Shown piece after piece: positions 25,312 through 35,395 of a DNA stretch of 64,000 nt (position 1 is the first letter of the stretch; every line of letters begins with the position of its first letter). Source of the DNA: Actinomycetes bacterium (GTDB taxonomy: Bacteria; Actinomycetota; Acidimicrobiia; Acidimicrobiales; Acidimicrobiaceae); assembly GCA_021799035.1 (NCBI GenBank), contig JAJZBG010000008.1:20013-84012 (forward strand), given 5' to 3'. The notes beneath the pieces were generated by a model. It did no database searches. It saw only the letters and a list, made by a program, of their open reading frames with translations, and had not been told where the DNA came from. A program made the position numbers and the translations under genes.

Positions 25312-26654
25312 CCAGGTCTCGCAAATACCTTATTCGGGGAGGCAAACTCATTGACTCCAATGGTGTGAGGATCGCAGAACTGCTGGTCGACGATGGCAAG
25401 ATTGAGGCCATAGAACAACGAATAGACCCGCCTCGGGGTTGTGTCGAGATCGATGCCCGGGACCTGGTGGTCTCGCCTGGTTTTGTCGATCTTCACACTC
25501 ACCTCAGGCAGCCCGGAAACGAGAGATCTGAGACAATACTCAGCGGGAGCTTGGCAGGCGTTCTCGGCGGATATACAGCCCTTTTGGCGATGCCGAACAC
25601 TTCGCCTCCCATTGACTCTCCGGAGGTTGTCAGCTACGTGAAGGAGCTCTCAAGAGAAGCTCTTCTCGACGTGTATTTTGCGGGTGCGATCACTAAAGGT
25701 CGGAATGGTGAGAGCCTCGTGGAGATGGGGAAGCTTGCAGAACTCGGGATAAGACTTTTCACTGACGATGGAAATGGCGTACAGGACGCACAGCTGATGC
25801 GGCGTGCCCTGGAGTATGCCAGGGGGATAGGTGTCACCCTAGCCCAGCATTGTGAGGACTTGTCGCTTGCCAATGGCGGTGCGGTGAACGAGGGTGCGGT
25901 CTCTTCAGTCTTGGGGCTAAGGGGTATTCCCAACGCAGCTGAAGATGTCATGGTTGCCCGTGACATTGAGCTTGTCAGGCTTACCGGTGCAAGAATGCAT
26001 TTTCTGCACATATCCACGTCACGTTCGGCTGAGCTGGTGCGTTGGGCCAAGCATGATGGAATGCCAATAACTGCCGAAGTCACGCCACATCATCTGGTCC
26101 TCTCTGAAAAGAACATATCTGGATACAATCCGATTTTCAAAGTCAACCCGCCACTGCGCTCTGAGGCCGATCGGTCAGCCTTGTGGAGTGCGTTGAACGA
26201 AGATGTCTTCGATGCGATTGCAACGGATCACGCACCCCACCATGTCGAGGCAAAAGAAACCACCTTTGATCAAGCGGCCTTTGGAATGATCGGTTTGCAG
26301 ACTGCTTTGGGGGCGGTGCTTGGAGAGATGAACCGCAGTCTCAGCTTGTCGGATGGCGAGACGCTCGTAGCGGGTGGGGTATCGGACGAGCAACTTATGC
26401 ACCTGGTTGGCTTGTTAACGTCGCGACCAGCAAGAATCGCCGGAATAAGCGACGTTCACGGGGGGCCACTAGTTGAAGGCAGACCAGCGAACATAGCAAT
26501 ATTCGACCCACAACTGAAATGGAGATTGAGTGAATCGGAGATCGTGTCGCGATCAAAGAACTCACCGTATCTAGGCGTTGATCTGACGGGAAGGGTCTTA
26601 TACACGATTGTAAATGGGGAACTCAAGCTAAGAGAAGGAGAGTTGTGTCTTTAA
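25305..26654 (+). CDS. pyrC: Dihydroorotase (class I)
   Basis: This 449-residue amidohydrolase cyclises carbamoyl aspartate to dihydroorotate. The metal-binding DLHTHLRQPG (His at about 64 and 66), FTDDGNGVQD, LAQHCED, FLHISTSRSAELV and IATDHAPHH are all present, giving a complete class I site. ATG at 25305 follows GGAG by 5 nt and overlaps the pyrB stop; its own stop overlaps the carA start. Confidence 0.97.
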   Translation: MVARSRKYLIRGGKLIDSNGVRIAELLVDDGKIEAIEQRIDPPRGCVEIDARDLVVSPGFVDLHTHLRQPGNERSETILSGSLAGVLGGYTALLAMPNTSPPIDSPEVVSYVKELSREALLDVYFAGAITKGRNGESLVEMGKLAELGIRLFTDDGNGVQDAQLMRRALEYARGIGVTLAQHCEDLSLANGGAVNEGAVSSVLGLRGIPNAAEDVMVARDIELVRLTGARMHFLHISTSRSAELVRWAKHDGMPITAEVTPHHLVLSEKNISGYNPIFKVNPPLRSEADRSALWSALNEDVFDAIATDHAPHHVEAKETTFDQAAFGMIGLQTALGAVLGEMNRSLSLSDGETLVAGGVSDEQLMHLVGLLTSRPARIAGISDVHGGPLVEGRPANIAIFDPQLKWRLSESEIVSRSKNSPYLGVDLTGRVLYTIVNGELKLREGELCL

Positions 26655-27772
26655 GACATAAAGAGGAAGCTGTTCAAGTACGCCCCGCCGCCTTGGTTTT
26701 GGCTGACGGTGCGGTTTTCGAAGGTGAGCTCGTGACTCTGGAGGCTGGAGGCTTTCCGGAGCCTGTGACTGGTGAAGTAGTTTTCAATACCGCTCTCACC
26801 GGTTATCAAGAGATCATTACTGATCCCTCATATGCGGGCCAGATTGTGACCTTTACATACCCCCATCTGGGGAACTATGGGATCAATCCGTCGGATTTTG
26901 AGTCTGAAAGGCCTCACTGTAGGGCGGTTATCGCTCGTGAAGTGAGCACTTATTTCTCCAACTGGAGGGCTACGGAGGGCTTGATCTCTTATCTTTCACG
27001 CCACGAAGTCTCAATTCTGAGTGGCGTCGATACGAGAGCGCTTACTAAGCACATTCGAGCTCACGGAGCGCTCTCCGGAGCAATTGGCACATTAGATGTG
27101 GGCGAACTGTCAAACCTCGCCAGATCAGAAGGGGGGACGCTTGGAAAGGACCTTGTGCGAGAGGTCACAACTGATCACGTTTATCAAATTTCCGGCGGCC
27201 CGAAAAGGGTTGTAGCTATCGACTATGGGATAAAAAGGACGATCCTAGATCAGCTAGCAGAGTTCGCCTCGATCACGGTGGTGCCTGCATCGATGTCCGC
27301 GGAGGAGATTCTTGATCTGAGCCCTGATGGAGTGTTCTTGTCTAATGGTCCAGGGGATCCGGCAGCCATAGGTTACGGCGTTGCAACGATTCGCGCCTTG
27401 CTGGGGCATGTGCCAATATTTGGCATCTGTCTAGGTCATCAGCTACTTGCTCAGGCGATAGGTGCCAAGACCTTCAAGATGGAGTTCGGGCATCACGGGG
27501 GCAACCACCCCGTTCAACGCCTAGAAGATGAAGTGGTGGAGATAACGAGCCAAAACCACAACTACGCGGTGGATGCAACTTCCTTGGAGGACCTTACGGT
27601 CGAGGTCCGAGTCTCGCATCGGAATCTCAATGACAATGTCGTGGAGGGTTTCGACATCCCAGGTCTTGGGGCATTTTCGGTTCAGTATCATCCTGAGGCT
27701 GGTCCCGGACCTCATGATTCTCGCTACTTATTCTCCAAGTTTGAAGTCCTCATGAACAAGAAGGCGAGCTGA
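26645..27772 (+). CDS. carA: Carbamoyl phosphate synthase small subunit (glutaminase)
   Basis: This 375-residue subunit releases ammonia from glutamine and channels it to CarB. The N-terminal CPSase domain shows [22 protein letters not shown], and the C-terminal class I amidotransferase domain has the nucleophile in [12 protein letters not shown] and the catalytic His-Glu in YHPEAGPGP. The start is GTG at 26645, with GAAGGAGA upstream. It is part of the pyr operon but must serve arginine synthesis too, since no other copy is seen near the arg genes. Confidence 0.97.
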   Translation: MSLRHKEEAVQVRPAALVLADGAVFEGELVTLEAGGFPEPVTGEVVFNTALTGYQEIITDPSYAGQIVTFTYPHLGNYGINPSDFESERPHCRAVIAREVSTYFSNWRATEGLISYLSRHEVSILSGVDTRALTKHIRAHGALSGAIGTLDVGELSNLARSEGGTLGKDLVREVTTDHVYQISGGPKRVVAIDYGIKRTILDQLAEFASITVVPASMSAEEILDLSPDGVFLSNGPGDPAAIGYGVATIRALLGHVPIFGICLGHQLLAQAIGAKTFKMEFGHHGGNHPVQRLEDEVVEITSQNHNYAVDATSLEDLTVEVRVSHRNLNDNVVEGFDIPGLGAFSVQYHPEAGPGPHDSRYLFSKFEVLMNKKAS

Positions 27773-27774
27773 TC

Positions 27775-30700
27775 GTGCCGCGCAGAAATGATTTTTCATC
27801 AGTGTTGGTGATTGGATCGGGCCCAATCGTCATTGGGCAAGCATGTGAATTCGACTACTCGGGATCCCAAGCTTGCAGGGTTCTCAAAGAGGAAGGCTTC
27901 AAGGTTATTCTCGCGAACTCGAATCCTGCAACCATTATGACTGACCCTGGGTTCGCAGATAGAACCTACTTGGAACCCCTGGACCTGCAAATTCTCACGT
28001 CGATAATCGAGAAGGAGAGGCCGGAGGTGTTGCTTCCCACGCTAGGCGGGCAGACAGCACTAAATCTGGCAATGGAGCTATCGGAGGCTGGCGTCCTCGA
28101 CCGCTTTGGTGTCGAGATGATTGGTGCTAACGCTCGTGCCATAAAGACGGCTGAGAACAGAGATCTTTTCAAGGCCGCTATGCAAGAAATCGGTCTGAAA
28201 GTTCCAGAGTCGGGTTTCGCGCACTCGATGAAAGAGGCTTTGGAAGTCGCTTCTCAGATTGGCTATCCGCTTATGATCAGACCGTCGTTCATCCTTGGTG
28301 GAGCAGGCACGGGTATCGCGCGAAGCGACGAAGAATTCGCTTCTTTGGCTTCTCAGGGACTGGCAGCGTCTCCAGTCTCAGAGATACTCGTTGAACGTTC
28401 TATCGCCGGATGGAAGGAATTCGAGTTGGAGGTCATGAGGGACTCCAACGATAACGCGGTTATCGTCTGCTCCATCGAAAACTTCGATCCGATGGGTGTT
28501 CACACTGGTGACTCGATTACTGTCGCTCCTGCCCAGACACTGACTGACGTCGAGTACCAGAAAATGCGAGATGCAGCTTTTGCAGTGATCAGAAGGATCG
28601 GTGTTGAGACTGGCGGCTCCAATATTCAGTTTGCCATCGATCCTGAGTCCGGGGAGATGGTTGTCATCGAGATGAATCCGAGGGTCTCGCGGTCGAGTGC
28701 ACTTGCGTCGAAGGCAACGGGCTTTCCTATTGCAAAGATTGCCACAAAGCTGGCAATAGGATACAGCCTTGCAGAAGTACAAAACGATATTACCAGAGTG
28801 ACTCCAGCGTCTTTTGAACCGACAATCGATTATGTCGTGACCAAGGTGCCAAGGTGGGCATTCGAGAAGTTTCCGGGCGTTCAAGATGTTCTTGGCACGC
28901 GTATGCAGTCGGTTGGCGAAGCAATGGCCATAGGCAGGACATTTGCGGAGTCGATTCAAAAGGCATTTCGTTCAATTGAACTTGGGAGAAGCGGACTGAA
29001 CGGTGATCCAGCTGAAGCTGCAATTGATACCATTCCCGTTGATGAACTGCTGGACGAGATCAAGATCGCCACACCTATGCGACCATTCCAAATTGAGTCT
29101 GCACTTCGTCGGGGCGCGACAATTGAGCAGGTGTACCAAGCGTGCAAAGTAGATCCTTGGTTCTTGGCACAGATACGACAGATCTCGAGAGTTCGAATTG
29201 AGCTTGGCAGCAAGACCCTTTCCGAACTGACCAAATCCGAGCTGACGAAAGCAAAAAGAATGGGATTCTCGGACGACCAGATTGCGTATCTAACAGGTGC
29301 TATGGAGTCGGAAGTGCGAAAGCATAGGCTCGCCTTGGGCATTCGCGCGACATTCAAGGCGGTTGATACCTGTTCTGCGGAGTTTGAGGCGTTTACCCCG
29401 TATCACTACTCGACCTATGAGGACGAGGACGAGGTTGCTGCAACCGATGGCAAGCGAGTGGTAATCCTAGGTTCAGGGCCAAACCGGATCGGACAGGGAA
29501 TCGAATTCGATTACTGCTGCGTTCACGCCAGTTTTGCTCTCAGGGAGGCCGGTTACGAGACTGTCATGGTGAACTGTAATCCGGAGACCGTCTCAACAGA
29601 CTACGACACATCGAATCGTCTTTATGTAGAGCCATTGACCCCAGAAGATGTTGCCAACGTCATTGAGGCTGAGCAGGCACGCACAAAGGGGGGAGGCGAG
29701 TTCGTTGGAGTCGTAGTTGCTCTTGGGGGCCAGACTCCACTCAAAATTGCCGGCTCAATCGACCCGAGCCTTGTGCTAGGGACGTCTCCTGAGGCAATAG
29801 ACATCGCTGAAGATCGACAGAGGTGGTCCGATCTTTGTTCGAGACTGGATATTCCGCAGCCGGCGGGTGCCACTGTCTATGATCTTGGCCAGGTGCTCGA
29901 CGTCGTGCAAAGGATCGGGTACCCGGTTCTGGTAAGGCCGTCTTACGTGCTTGGTGGAAGGGCGATGGAGATTGTGTACAACGAGGATCAGCTGCGCGCT
30001 GCCATGTCGCGCTTGGCCCAGTTGCACGCCGAAGGGAAGCAGGCTTCCAAGAGCCCGGTCCTGGTTGATCGATTCCTAGAGGATGCAATAGAAGTGGATG
30101 TCGATGCGATCAGGGATCGTGAGGGAGATCTTTACGTGGGGGCAATAATGGAGCACGTAGAAGAAGCCGGGATCCATTCGGGCGATTCTGCTTGCGCGAT
30201 ACCTCCCCCGACTCTTTCTGATCAGACAAAAGATGTGATACGGGACTATGCACGTTCCATTGCCGACGCTCTCTCTGTGGTTGGCCTTATAAATATCCAG
30301 TTCGCGGTGAAGTCCGGACAGGTTTTCGTGATCGAAGCAAATCCAAGGGCTTCCCGGACAGTTCCGTTTGTCGCCAAGGCTACAGGAGTCCCTCTTGCCA
30401 AATTGGCAGCACTTGTCATGGTTGGAAGCACGCTTAGGGAGCTGAGGGATAGTGGATATTTCGTTCCCAGCAGTGAACTCAACTATTCATGCGTGAAAGA
30501 AGCGGTGTTGCCCTTCTCGCGCTTTCCCTCTTCTGATATCCTCCTGGGCCCGGAAATGCGTTCCACTGGCGAGGTCATGGGAGTTGACTCAAGTTTCGAA
30601 ATGGCATTCGTAAAGTCCCAGCTTGCTGCCGGAACGAAGCTCCCCTCGAGTGGGCTGGTGTTCCTCTCCCTCGCGGATCGAGATAAGGCGGTTGGCGTAG

Positions 30701-31095
30701 AGTTGGGAAGACAGCTGGTTGGTGTTGGATTCAAGCTGGCTGCAACGGCGGGAACGGCGCGGGCGCTCAGCGATGCCGGGGTTCCGGTCGAGAGGGTGGT
30801 TGCCAAGTTGGGCCAGCGGAGCAATGGATATGAAAGTGACCCAGTTGAGCTCATATCCTCTGGCGAAGTCGGTCTCGTAGTGAACACTCCAAGAGGTTCT
30901 GGACCGCGTACTGATGGGCATCACATCCGTACAGCTGCACTGGGCAACAAGGTTGCTTGCGTGACAACCATGGCGGCTGCGCGGGCTGCCGTTTCGGGCA
31001 TGGTTCAGTGGTCTGGCAAGCCTCTCGAGGTTCTCGCCATTCAGGACTACCATCGCAACGATAGCGAGCCAGGTACTGGATTTAGGTACAATTAG
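27775..31095 (+). CDS. carB: Carbamoyl phosphate synthase large subunit
   Basis: This 1106-residue subunit makes carbamoyl phosphate from bicarbonate, ammonia and two ATP. Two homologous ATP-grasp halves are seen, each starting with a [23 protein letters not shown] motif (residues about 11-30 and again near 565), and each with EMNPR/EANPR metal sites. The last ~130 residues form the MGS-like allosteric domain ([20 protein letters not shown]). The GTG start lies 3 bp after the carA stop. Confidence 0.97.
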   Translation: MPRRNDFSSVLVIGSGPIVIGQACEFDYSGSQACRVLKEEGFKVILANSNPATIMTDPGFADRTYLEPLDLQILTSIIEKERPEVLLPTLGGQTALNLAMELSEAGVLDRFGVEMIGANARAIKTAENRDLFKAAMQEIGLKVPESGFAHSMKEALEVASQIGYPLMIRPSFILGGAGTGIARSDEEFASLASQGLAASPVSEILVERSIAGWKEFELEVMRDSNDNAVIVCSIENFDPMGVHTGDSITVAPAQTLTDVEYQKMRDAAFAVIRRIGVETGGSNIQFAIDPESGEMVVIEMNPRVSRSSALASKATGFPIAKIATKLAIGYSLAEVQNDITRVTPASFEPTIDYVVTKVPRWAFEKFPGVQDVLGTRMQSVGEAMAIGRTFAESIQKAFRSIELGRSGLNGDPAEAAIDTIPVDELLDEIKIATPMRPFQIESALRRGATIEQVYQACKVDPWFLAQIRQISRVRIELGSKTLSELTKSELTKAKRMGFSDDQIAYLTGAMESEVRKHRLALGIRATFKAVDTCSAEFEAFTPYHYSTYEDEDEVAATDGKRVVILGSGPNRIGQGIEFDYCCVHASFALREAGYETVMVNCNPETVSTDYDTSNRLYVEPLTPEDVANVIEAEQARTKGGGEFVGVVVALGGQTPLKIAGSIDPSLVLGTSPEAIDIAEDRQRWSDLCSRLDIPQPAGATVYDLGQVLDVVQRIGYPVLVRPSYVLGGRAMEIVYNEDQLRAAMSRLAQLHAEGKQASKSPVLVDRFLEDAIEVDVDAIRDREGDLYVGAIMEHVEEAGIHSGDSACAIPPPTLSDQTKDVIRDYARSIADALSVVGLINIQFAVKSGQVFVIEANPRASRTVPFVAKATGVPLAKLAALVMVGSTLRELRDSGYFVPSSELNYSCVKEAVLPFSRFPSSDILLGPEMRSTGEVMGVDSSFEMAFVKSQLAAGTKLPSSGLVFLSLADRDKAVGVELGRQLVGVGFKLAATAGTARALSDAGVPVERVVAKLGQRSNGYESDPVELISSGEVGLVVNTPRGSGPRTDGHHIRTAALGNKVACVTTMAAARAAVSGMVQWSGKPLEVLAIQDYHRNDSEPGTGFRYN

Positions 31096-31111
31096 TCAGC
31101 TGGGAGGCGTA

Positions 31112-32035
31112 GTGTCAAAAGTTGATCTTTCCACTTCGGTGGGGCCTATGCATCTGGCGAATCCGGTTATGAGTGCGGCTGGCACTTCAGGCCATGGTGC
31201 CGAGTTGCAGGAATACATGGATCTTTCCGAGCTGGGTTGCATTGTGGTGAAGTCCCTGGCACATTTCAGCTGGGAAGGGAATCCCTCTCCAAGGATTGTT
31301 GGCGCAGGTCCGGGAATGCTGAATTCCGTTGGCTTGCAAGGCCCCGGGATCGACCGCTGGAAGCGGGAGTTCCTTCCCGACCTTGTCTCCAGCGGTGCCA
31401 AAGTCATGGTGTCGGTATGGGGCAGGACTGTCGAAGACTTCGCTGTCGCCAGAGCATCTCTAGAGGACGTTCCTGATTCGGTGATTGGAATAGAGGTCAA
31501 TGTCTCATGTCCCAATATTGAGGACAGGTCAAACATGTTCGCACATTCCGCTGCTGCGACCAGGGAAGTGATGAAGCAGTTCCAGGGATTCTCGCGTCCC
31601 TTCTTCGCAAAGCTATCGCCAAATACCCATCAACTTATCGAAATTGCTGAGAGCGCAATGGAAGCGGGAGCAACAGGCCTGACTTTGATTAACACAGTCA
31701 TGGGTATGCGGATTGACACAAGGACCAGAAAGCCACTTCTTGGCGCAATTCGAGGTGGACTTTCTGGGGTAGGTGTTCATCCAGTGGCCGTAAGGGCAAT
31801 ATATGACGTTCGTGAAGCAATTCCAGACGTGCCGATCATTGGTGTGGGTGGGGTTAGCACAGGTCTTGAGGCTATCGAACTCATCTTGGCAGGGGCTGGT
31901 GCTGTAGAAGTTGGAACAGCCACTTTTGTGGAACCTAGAGCGATGGCTCGTGTTCTGCGAGAGATCGAAGAGTGGTGTGAAGAAAATTCCGTTTCGCGCA
32001 TTGCGGATCTCATCGGAGTCGCTCATGACGTATGA
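31112..32035 (+). CDS. pyrD: Dihydroorotate dehydrogenase, class 1 (catalytic subunit type)
   Basis: This 307-residue FMN enzyme oxidises dihydroorotate to orotate. The catalytic-base segment is VNVSCPNI, with Cys as in class 1 (soluble) enzymes rather than the Ser of class 2; IIGVGGVSTG and GAGAVEVGTA bind FMN phosphate. Length and sequence resemble PyrDB of class 1B, which normally pairs with PyrK to pass electrons to NAD, but no pyrK is in this operon. GTG at 31112 follows GGGAGG. It overlaps pyrF by 11 bp. Confidence 0.93.
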   Translation: MSKVDLSTSVGPMHLANPVMSAAGTSGHGAELQEYMDLSELGCIVVKSLAHFSWEGNPSPRIVGAGPGMLNSVGLQGPGIDRWKREFLPDLVSSGAKVMVSVWGRTVEDFAVARASLEDVPDSVIGIEVNVSCPNIEDRSNMFAHSAAATREVMKQFQGFSRPFFAKLSPNTHQLIEIAESAMEAGATGLTLINTVMGMRIDTRTRKPLLGAIRGGLSGVGVHPVAVRAIYDVREAIPDVPIIGVGGVSTGLEAIELILAGAGAVEVGTATFVEPRAMARVLREIEEWCEENSVSRIADLIGVAHDV

Positions 32036-32726
32036 GCTAGCTACAGATAAGCGTTTGGCCCTTGCACTGGACACGGATGATCTTGAAAAGGCAATTAGAT
32101 GGGCCGGAGAAGTCAAGGGAATTTTCGGAGTTGTAAAGGTTGGACTCCAGCTTTTTGCCTCGCAAGGTCCAAGCGTAACGCGAAGGCTCTTGGATATGGG
32201 ATTTGAGGTGTTTCTTGATCTCAAGTTTTATGACATACCGAATACGGTGGAAAATGCCTCAAGGGTTGTCGGGGAACTGGGAGTCTCCTACCTGACAGTT
32301 CATTCCGCCGGCGGCGTTGACATGGTGAAAGCTGCACTAAACGGCTTGCGGGAGGGTGCTGACCGCACAGGTAACCGACTTCCTAGACTGCTCGGTGTTA
32401 CAGTGCTCACATCTTTTGCCGCTGCATCGGAAGCCGATCTGGTCGAGAGGGTCTCAATACTTATAGAGGCCGGAGCGGACGGACTGGTATGCGCTCCTAC
32501 GGATTTGGAGTTTATCCGCTCGCATGCGCCCGGTTTCATCAAGGTTGTTCCAGGAATTCGCCGGCCAAATGACGCTTTGGGTGATCAGGCAAGAGTGGCC
32601 AGTCCTGAAGCAGCAATAGCTGCCGGAGCAGATGTTCTGGTGATCGGAAGGCCAGTCACTGCTTCTGAGAATCCTCGCAAAACTGCGATGGAGATCAGGT
32701 CGTCGGTCGAATTTGCTCGAAAATGA
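32025..32726 (+). CDS. pyrF: Orotidine 5'-phosphate decarboxylase
   Basis: This 233-residue enzyme decarboxylates OMP to UMP, the last de novo step. It is the short bacterial type: LALALDTDDLEKA, VFLDLKFYDIPNTVENA with the Lys-Asp catalytic set, and PGIRRPND near the end. The start is ATG 32025, inside the end of pyrD, with GGAG 6 nt upstream; the frame is open further up but that would lie within pyrD. It is the last gene of the pyr operon; pyrE is not present here. Confidence 0.95.
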   Translation: MTYELATDKRLALALDTDDLEKAIRWAGEVKGIFGVVKVGLQLFASQGPSVTRRLLDMGFEVFLDLKFYDIPNTVENASRVVGELGVSYLTVHSAGGVDMVKAALNGLREGADRTGNRLPRLLGVTVLTSFAAASEADLVERVSILIEAGADGLVCAPTDLEFIRSHAPGFIKVVPGIRRPNDALGDQARVASPEAAIAAGADVLVIGRPVTASENPRKTAMEIRSSVEFARK

Positions 32727-32811
32727 CACTCGGAGTGTAACTTTGACGCAAAAATTGATACAAATATTGCATCTTTTGTCGTAAAACGCAGCGCAAGGGC
32801 CAAAAATCGGC

Positions 32812-32817
32812 TAATTT
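32812..32817 (+). promoter_or_regulatory. -10-like TAATTT for a leaderless mihf transcript
   Basis: TAATTT is followed by 7 nt and the mihf ATG in a notably AT-rich 98-bp gap after pyrF. No Shine-Dalgarno sequence is visible. A TTGACG at about 32742 could serve an additional upstream promoter. Confidence 0.35.
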
Positions 32818-32824
32818 TCAAATC

Positions 32825-33145
32825 ATGCCTTTGCCTCCATCTTTAACACCAGAGCAACGGTCAGCAGCACTCGAAAAAGCAGCTGAAGCCCGTCGCCAAA
32901 GAGCGGAACTGAAAGAGAAGTTGAAGATGGGTAACGTTACCCTCTCTTCGCTTCTAGATAGAGCATCAAAGGAAGAGCTAGTGGGGAAGATGAAAGTCGT
33001 CTCCGTCCTTGAGTCCCTTCCTGGGATCGGAAAGGTCAAAGCTCGGAAGTTGATGGACCAGATCGGAATAAGCGAGACCCGGAGATTGCAGGGTCTGGGT
33101 GCAAACCAGAGAGCCCGCCTCATAGAGGAGACCTCTCGCTCCTGA
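32825..33145 (+). CDS. mihF: Integration host factor, actinobacterial type (mIHF)
   Basis: This 106-residue basic DNA-binding protein belongs to the actinobacterial IHF family, unrelated to HU/IHF of Proteobacteria. It has a long N-terminal helix rich in Lys/Arg/Glu (TPEQRSAALEKAAEARRQRAE) and the S13-like helix-two-turns-helix VVSVLESLPGIGKVKARKLMDQIGI. It shapes the nucleoid. In Actinobacteria mihF-gmk-rpoZ-coaBC-metK-priA is a conserved order, kept here. Its TGA stop overlaps the putative CTG start of gmk. Confidence 0.95.
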   Translation: MPLPPSLTPEQRSAALEKAAEARRQRAELKEKLKMGNVTLSSLLDRASKEELVGKMKVVSVLESLPGIGKVKARKLMDQIGISETRRLQGLGANQRARLIEETSRS

Positions 33146-33678
33146 TAGTAGTTATATGCGGGCCGGGTGGCGTTGGGAAAGGAACCATAGCCTCTCGGCT
33201 GGTGACTGAAGTAAAAGATTTGAGTCTGAGTCGTTCGTGGACTACTCGACGGCGTCGTCGTGGGGAAGCGAACGACTCTTATTACTTTGTCACCAGGAAG
33301 CAGTTCGAGGATGCCATAGCAAAGGGCAAGTTCTTTGAGTGGGCAGAATTTCTCGGAAATCTCTACGGGACTCCTCGGCCGGATCCAGAATTGGCAACGG
33401 ATCTATTGTTGGAGATCGATATACAAGGCGCAAAGCAGGTTCGCGAAAAGGACCCCAGTGCAGCGATAATCTTGCTGTTGGCGCCGTCTTCCCAGGAACA
33501 GCGACAGCGGATGCTGTCCCGTGGCGATCAGGCCGATAGTATTGCTGAGCGCGTCAGCGTTGGCGAGCAAGAGGTTTCAGAAGCCTTGAAGTTTGCCGAC
33601 TACGTTGTTGTCAATGACGACCTGGACCGTGCTGTTTCCCAAATATCATCTATAATCAGTTCGTTGCGGTCTGCATGA
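33142..33678 (+). CDS. gmk: Guanylate kinase with apparent non-canonical start codon
   Basis: This enzyme phosphorylates GMP to GDP; it is about 178 residues long. The P-loop reads ICGPGGVGKGTIASRL, followed by SWTTRRRRRGEANDSYYFVT, FEWAEFLGNLYGTPR and LLEIDIQGAKQV. The first ATG/GTG/TTG in frame (GTG 33202) lies after the P-loop and cannot be right. The frame is open upstream through mihf without a standard start, and the expected N-terminus falls at CTG 33142 or ATA 33145. CTG overlaps the mihf stop as CTGA, with GAGGAG 11 nt upstream. A rare start with coupling is the best reading; an error in the sequence is the alternative. Confidence 0.85.
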   Translation: MIVVICGPGGVGKGTIASRLVTEVKDLSLSRSWTTRRRRRGEANDSYYFVTRKQFEDAIAKGKFFEWAEFLGNLYGTPRPDPELATDLLLEIDIQGAKQVREKDPSAAIILLLAPSSQEQRQRMLSRGDQADSIAERVSVGEQEVSEALKFADYVVVNDDLDRAVSQISSIISSLRSA

Positions 33679-33711
33679 TACCGCGAGTCAAATCCAGGAT
33701 CAGGAGATGTT

Positions 33712-34050
33712 GTGGCTGAAGAGTCAAGCTTGTCAATGATGAAGCCCCCGATTGAAGCGCTGCTTGATGCTGTCGATTCGAAATTCACCTTGGTCACAAT
33801 TTCTGCTCGGCGGGCACGCCAGATAAACGCCTACTTCTCGCGACTCGGCGATGGCATCGGTTCTATAGTTCCACCTCAAGTTGACTCGATAAGCAAGAAA
33901 TCTTTGACGGTCGCTTTCGAAGAGATTGCTGCCGGAAAGATCACTTATTCCCGTCCAGAACCAATGCCAGTTCAGGAAGAGCAGGATGAAGCTGTACCTT
34001 CCGAGGTCAACGAAACTGATGTTGAGCAGGAAGCTAAGGCAGAAGATTAG
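33712..34050 (+). CDS. rpoZ: RNA polymerase omega subunit
   Basis: This 112-residue subunit assists RNA polymerase assembly. The core is MKPPIEALLDAVDSKFTLVTISARRARQINAYFSRLG and LTVAFEEIAAGKITY, typical of actinobacterial omega. The C-terminal ~35 residues are acidic and low-complexity. GTG at 33712 has AGGAG 6 nt upstream. Its position between gmk and coaBC is the standard one. Confidence 0.95.
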   Translation: MAEESSLSMMKPPIEALLDAVDSKFTLVTISARRARQINAYFSRLGDGIGSIVPPQVDSISKKSLTVAFEEIAAGKITYSRPEPMPVQEEQDEAVPSEVNETDVEQEAKAED

Positions 34051-34135
34051 CTGAGTTCGGCGTCCCCGGGATTTTTTGGTATTTGCCCTAGGCGGTTGCG
34101 GATTACAACTGCTTGTTGGCCTAGGCTTTAGGGAA

Positions 34136-35368
34136 ATGTCAAATTCATCTCCGTTGGCTGGAAAAAGGATCGTGCTCGGCGTTGGTGGAGGAATCGCGGC
34201 CTATAAGTCTGTCGAGCTTATGCGCAGGCTTGTGGATGCAGGTGCATTTGTTTCCCCGGTCCTGACGCGCGCCTCTCTCAGATTTGTAGGAAAGACAACA
34301 TTCTCAGCTTTGGGTTCCGAGCCTGTCCGCACCTCACTTTGGGACGCGGCAGATCCCATCCCGCATACTAGGCTCGCCCAGCAAGCAGATGCGATTATTT
34401 TGGCTCCCGCGACAGCCGACCTGATTGCAAGATATGCAACGGGGATAGCTGATGACCTTCTCACCACAACTCTTGTTGCTACCAAGGCTCCCGTTGTGGT
34501 GGTGGCAGCAATGCATACAGAGATGTGGCAGCATCCGAGTGTCGTAGAAAATATTGCAACTCTTAGAAAAAGAGGAGTTGTTGTCATCGAGCCTGAAGTG
34601 GGGCGCTTGGCCGGCGGTGACAATGGAGTGGGCAGACTAGCTGCTACCGAGAAGGTGCTGGCGGCCGTGGAGGAGCTTTTCTCCGGAGGCAGAGGGCAGA
34701 TTTTGCACGGGAAAAAGGTCCTCGTGACGGCAGGGGGCACAAGAGAGGCGATCGATCCAGTTCGCTATCTCGGAAATAGATCCTCTGGGAAGCAAGGGAT
34801 CGCCTTTGCTGCGGCTGCAGCGACGTTTGGGGCAGAGGTGACGTTGGTGTCTACCGTGCCGGTGCCAGAAAGCTTAGGTTTAAAAGTGGTTTCCGTTGAA
34901 TCTGCGCAAGACATGTTCGATGCAGTTTCCACGGAGGCTGCTCAATGCGATCTCGTTGTCATGGCTGCGGCTGTTGCGGACTTCAGGTGCAAGGAAATCA
35001 GCCCGGTAAAAATTAAGAAGAGCCAGGGAGCCCCTCAAGTTGTGCTGGAGCCAACGCCAGATATCTTGGCTTTTCTTGGTTCAGCAAAGCCAGGCCACCA
35101 GGTCCTGGTTGGTTTTGCCGCAGAGACAGGGGAGCTCGAAGCGGAAGCTCGGCGCAAGCTCCGAGAGAAGCACGCAGATTTCATAGTCGCAAACAACGTG
35201 GCAGAACACGATGCTGGCTTTGCCGTCGATACTAACAGGGTGACACTAGTCTATGAAGGTTCTGCTCTGGCCTTGGATCTTGCCGATAAGCGGCGCATTG
35301 CCGAAAAAGTATTAGGTTTCGTGGCAGAATGGGCACGGAACAAAGGTGTTTGGAAGGACCAAGGTTAG
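34136..35368 (+). CDS. coaBC: Bifunctional phosphopantothenoylcysteine decarboxylase/synthetase
   Basis: This 410-residue enzyme performs two coenzyme A steps. The N-terminal flavoprotein CoaC domain (about 8-180) shows GVGGGIAAYKSVELMR, PHTRLAQQAD with the catalytic His, APATADLIARYATGIADDLL and AAMHTEMW. The C-terminal CoaB domain (about 190-405) shows VTAGGTREAIDPVRYLGNRSSGKQG and VKIKKSQG. ATG at 34136 is chosen from homology; AGGG is only 2 nt before it, while TAGGCT lies 8 nt before it, so the mode of initiation is unclear. The ORF extends 20 codons upstream. Confidence 0.94.
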   Translation: MSNSSPLAGKRIVLGVGGGIAAYKSVELMRRLVDAGAFVSPVLTRASLRFVGKTTFSALGSEPVRTSLWDAADPIPHTRLAQQADAIILAPATADLIARYATGIADDLLTTTLVATKAPVVVVAAMHTEMWQHPSVVENIATLRKRGVVVIEPEVGRLAGGDNGVGRLAATEKVLAAVEELFSGGRGQILHGKKVLVTAGGTREAIDPVRYLGNRSSGKQGIAFAAAAATFGAEVTLVSTVPVPESLGLKVVSVESAQDMFDAVSTEAAQCDLVVMAAAVADFRCKEISPVKIKKSQGAPQVVLEPTPDILAFLGSAKPGHQVLVGFAAETGELEAEARRKLREKHADFIVANNVAEHDAGFAVDTNRVTLVYEGSALALDLADKRRIAEKVLGFVAEWARNKGVWKDQG

Positions 35369-35395
35369 CCCGAGATAGGTAGAAGGGATCTATCG

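Noticed and set aside
28378..28959. Minus-strand 193-codon frame inside carB
   Set aside because: It is antisense to a fully conserved part of carB; a shadow frame.
33202..33678. gmk starting at GTG 33202
   Set aside because: This would remove the ATP-binding P-loop that is encoded in frame just upstream.
35369..35395. SAM riboswitch ahead of metK
   Set aside because: Only 27 bp separate metK from coaBC.
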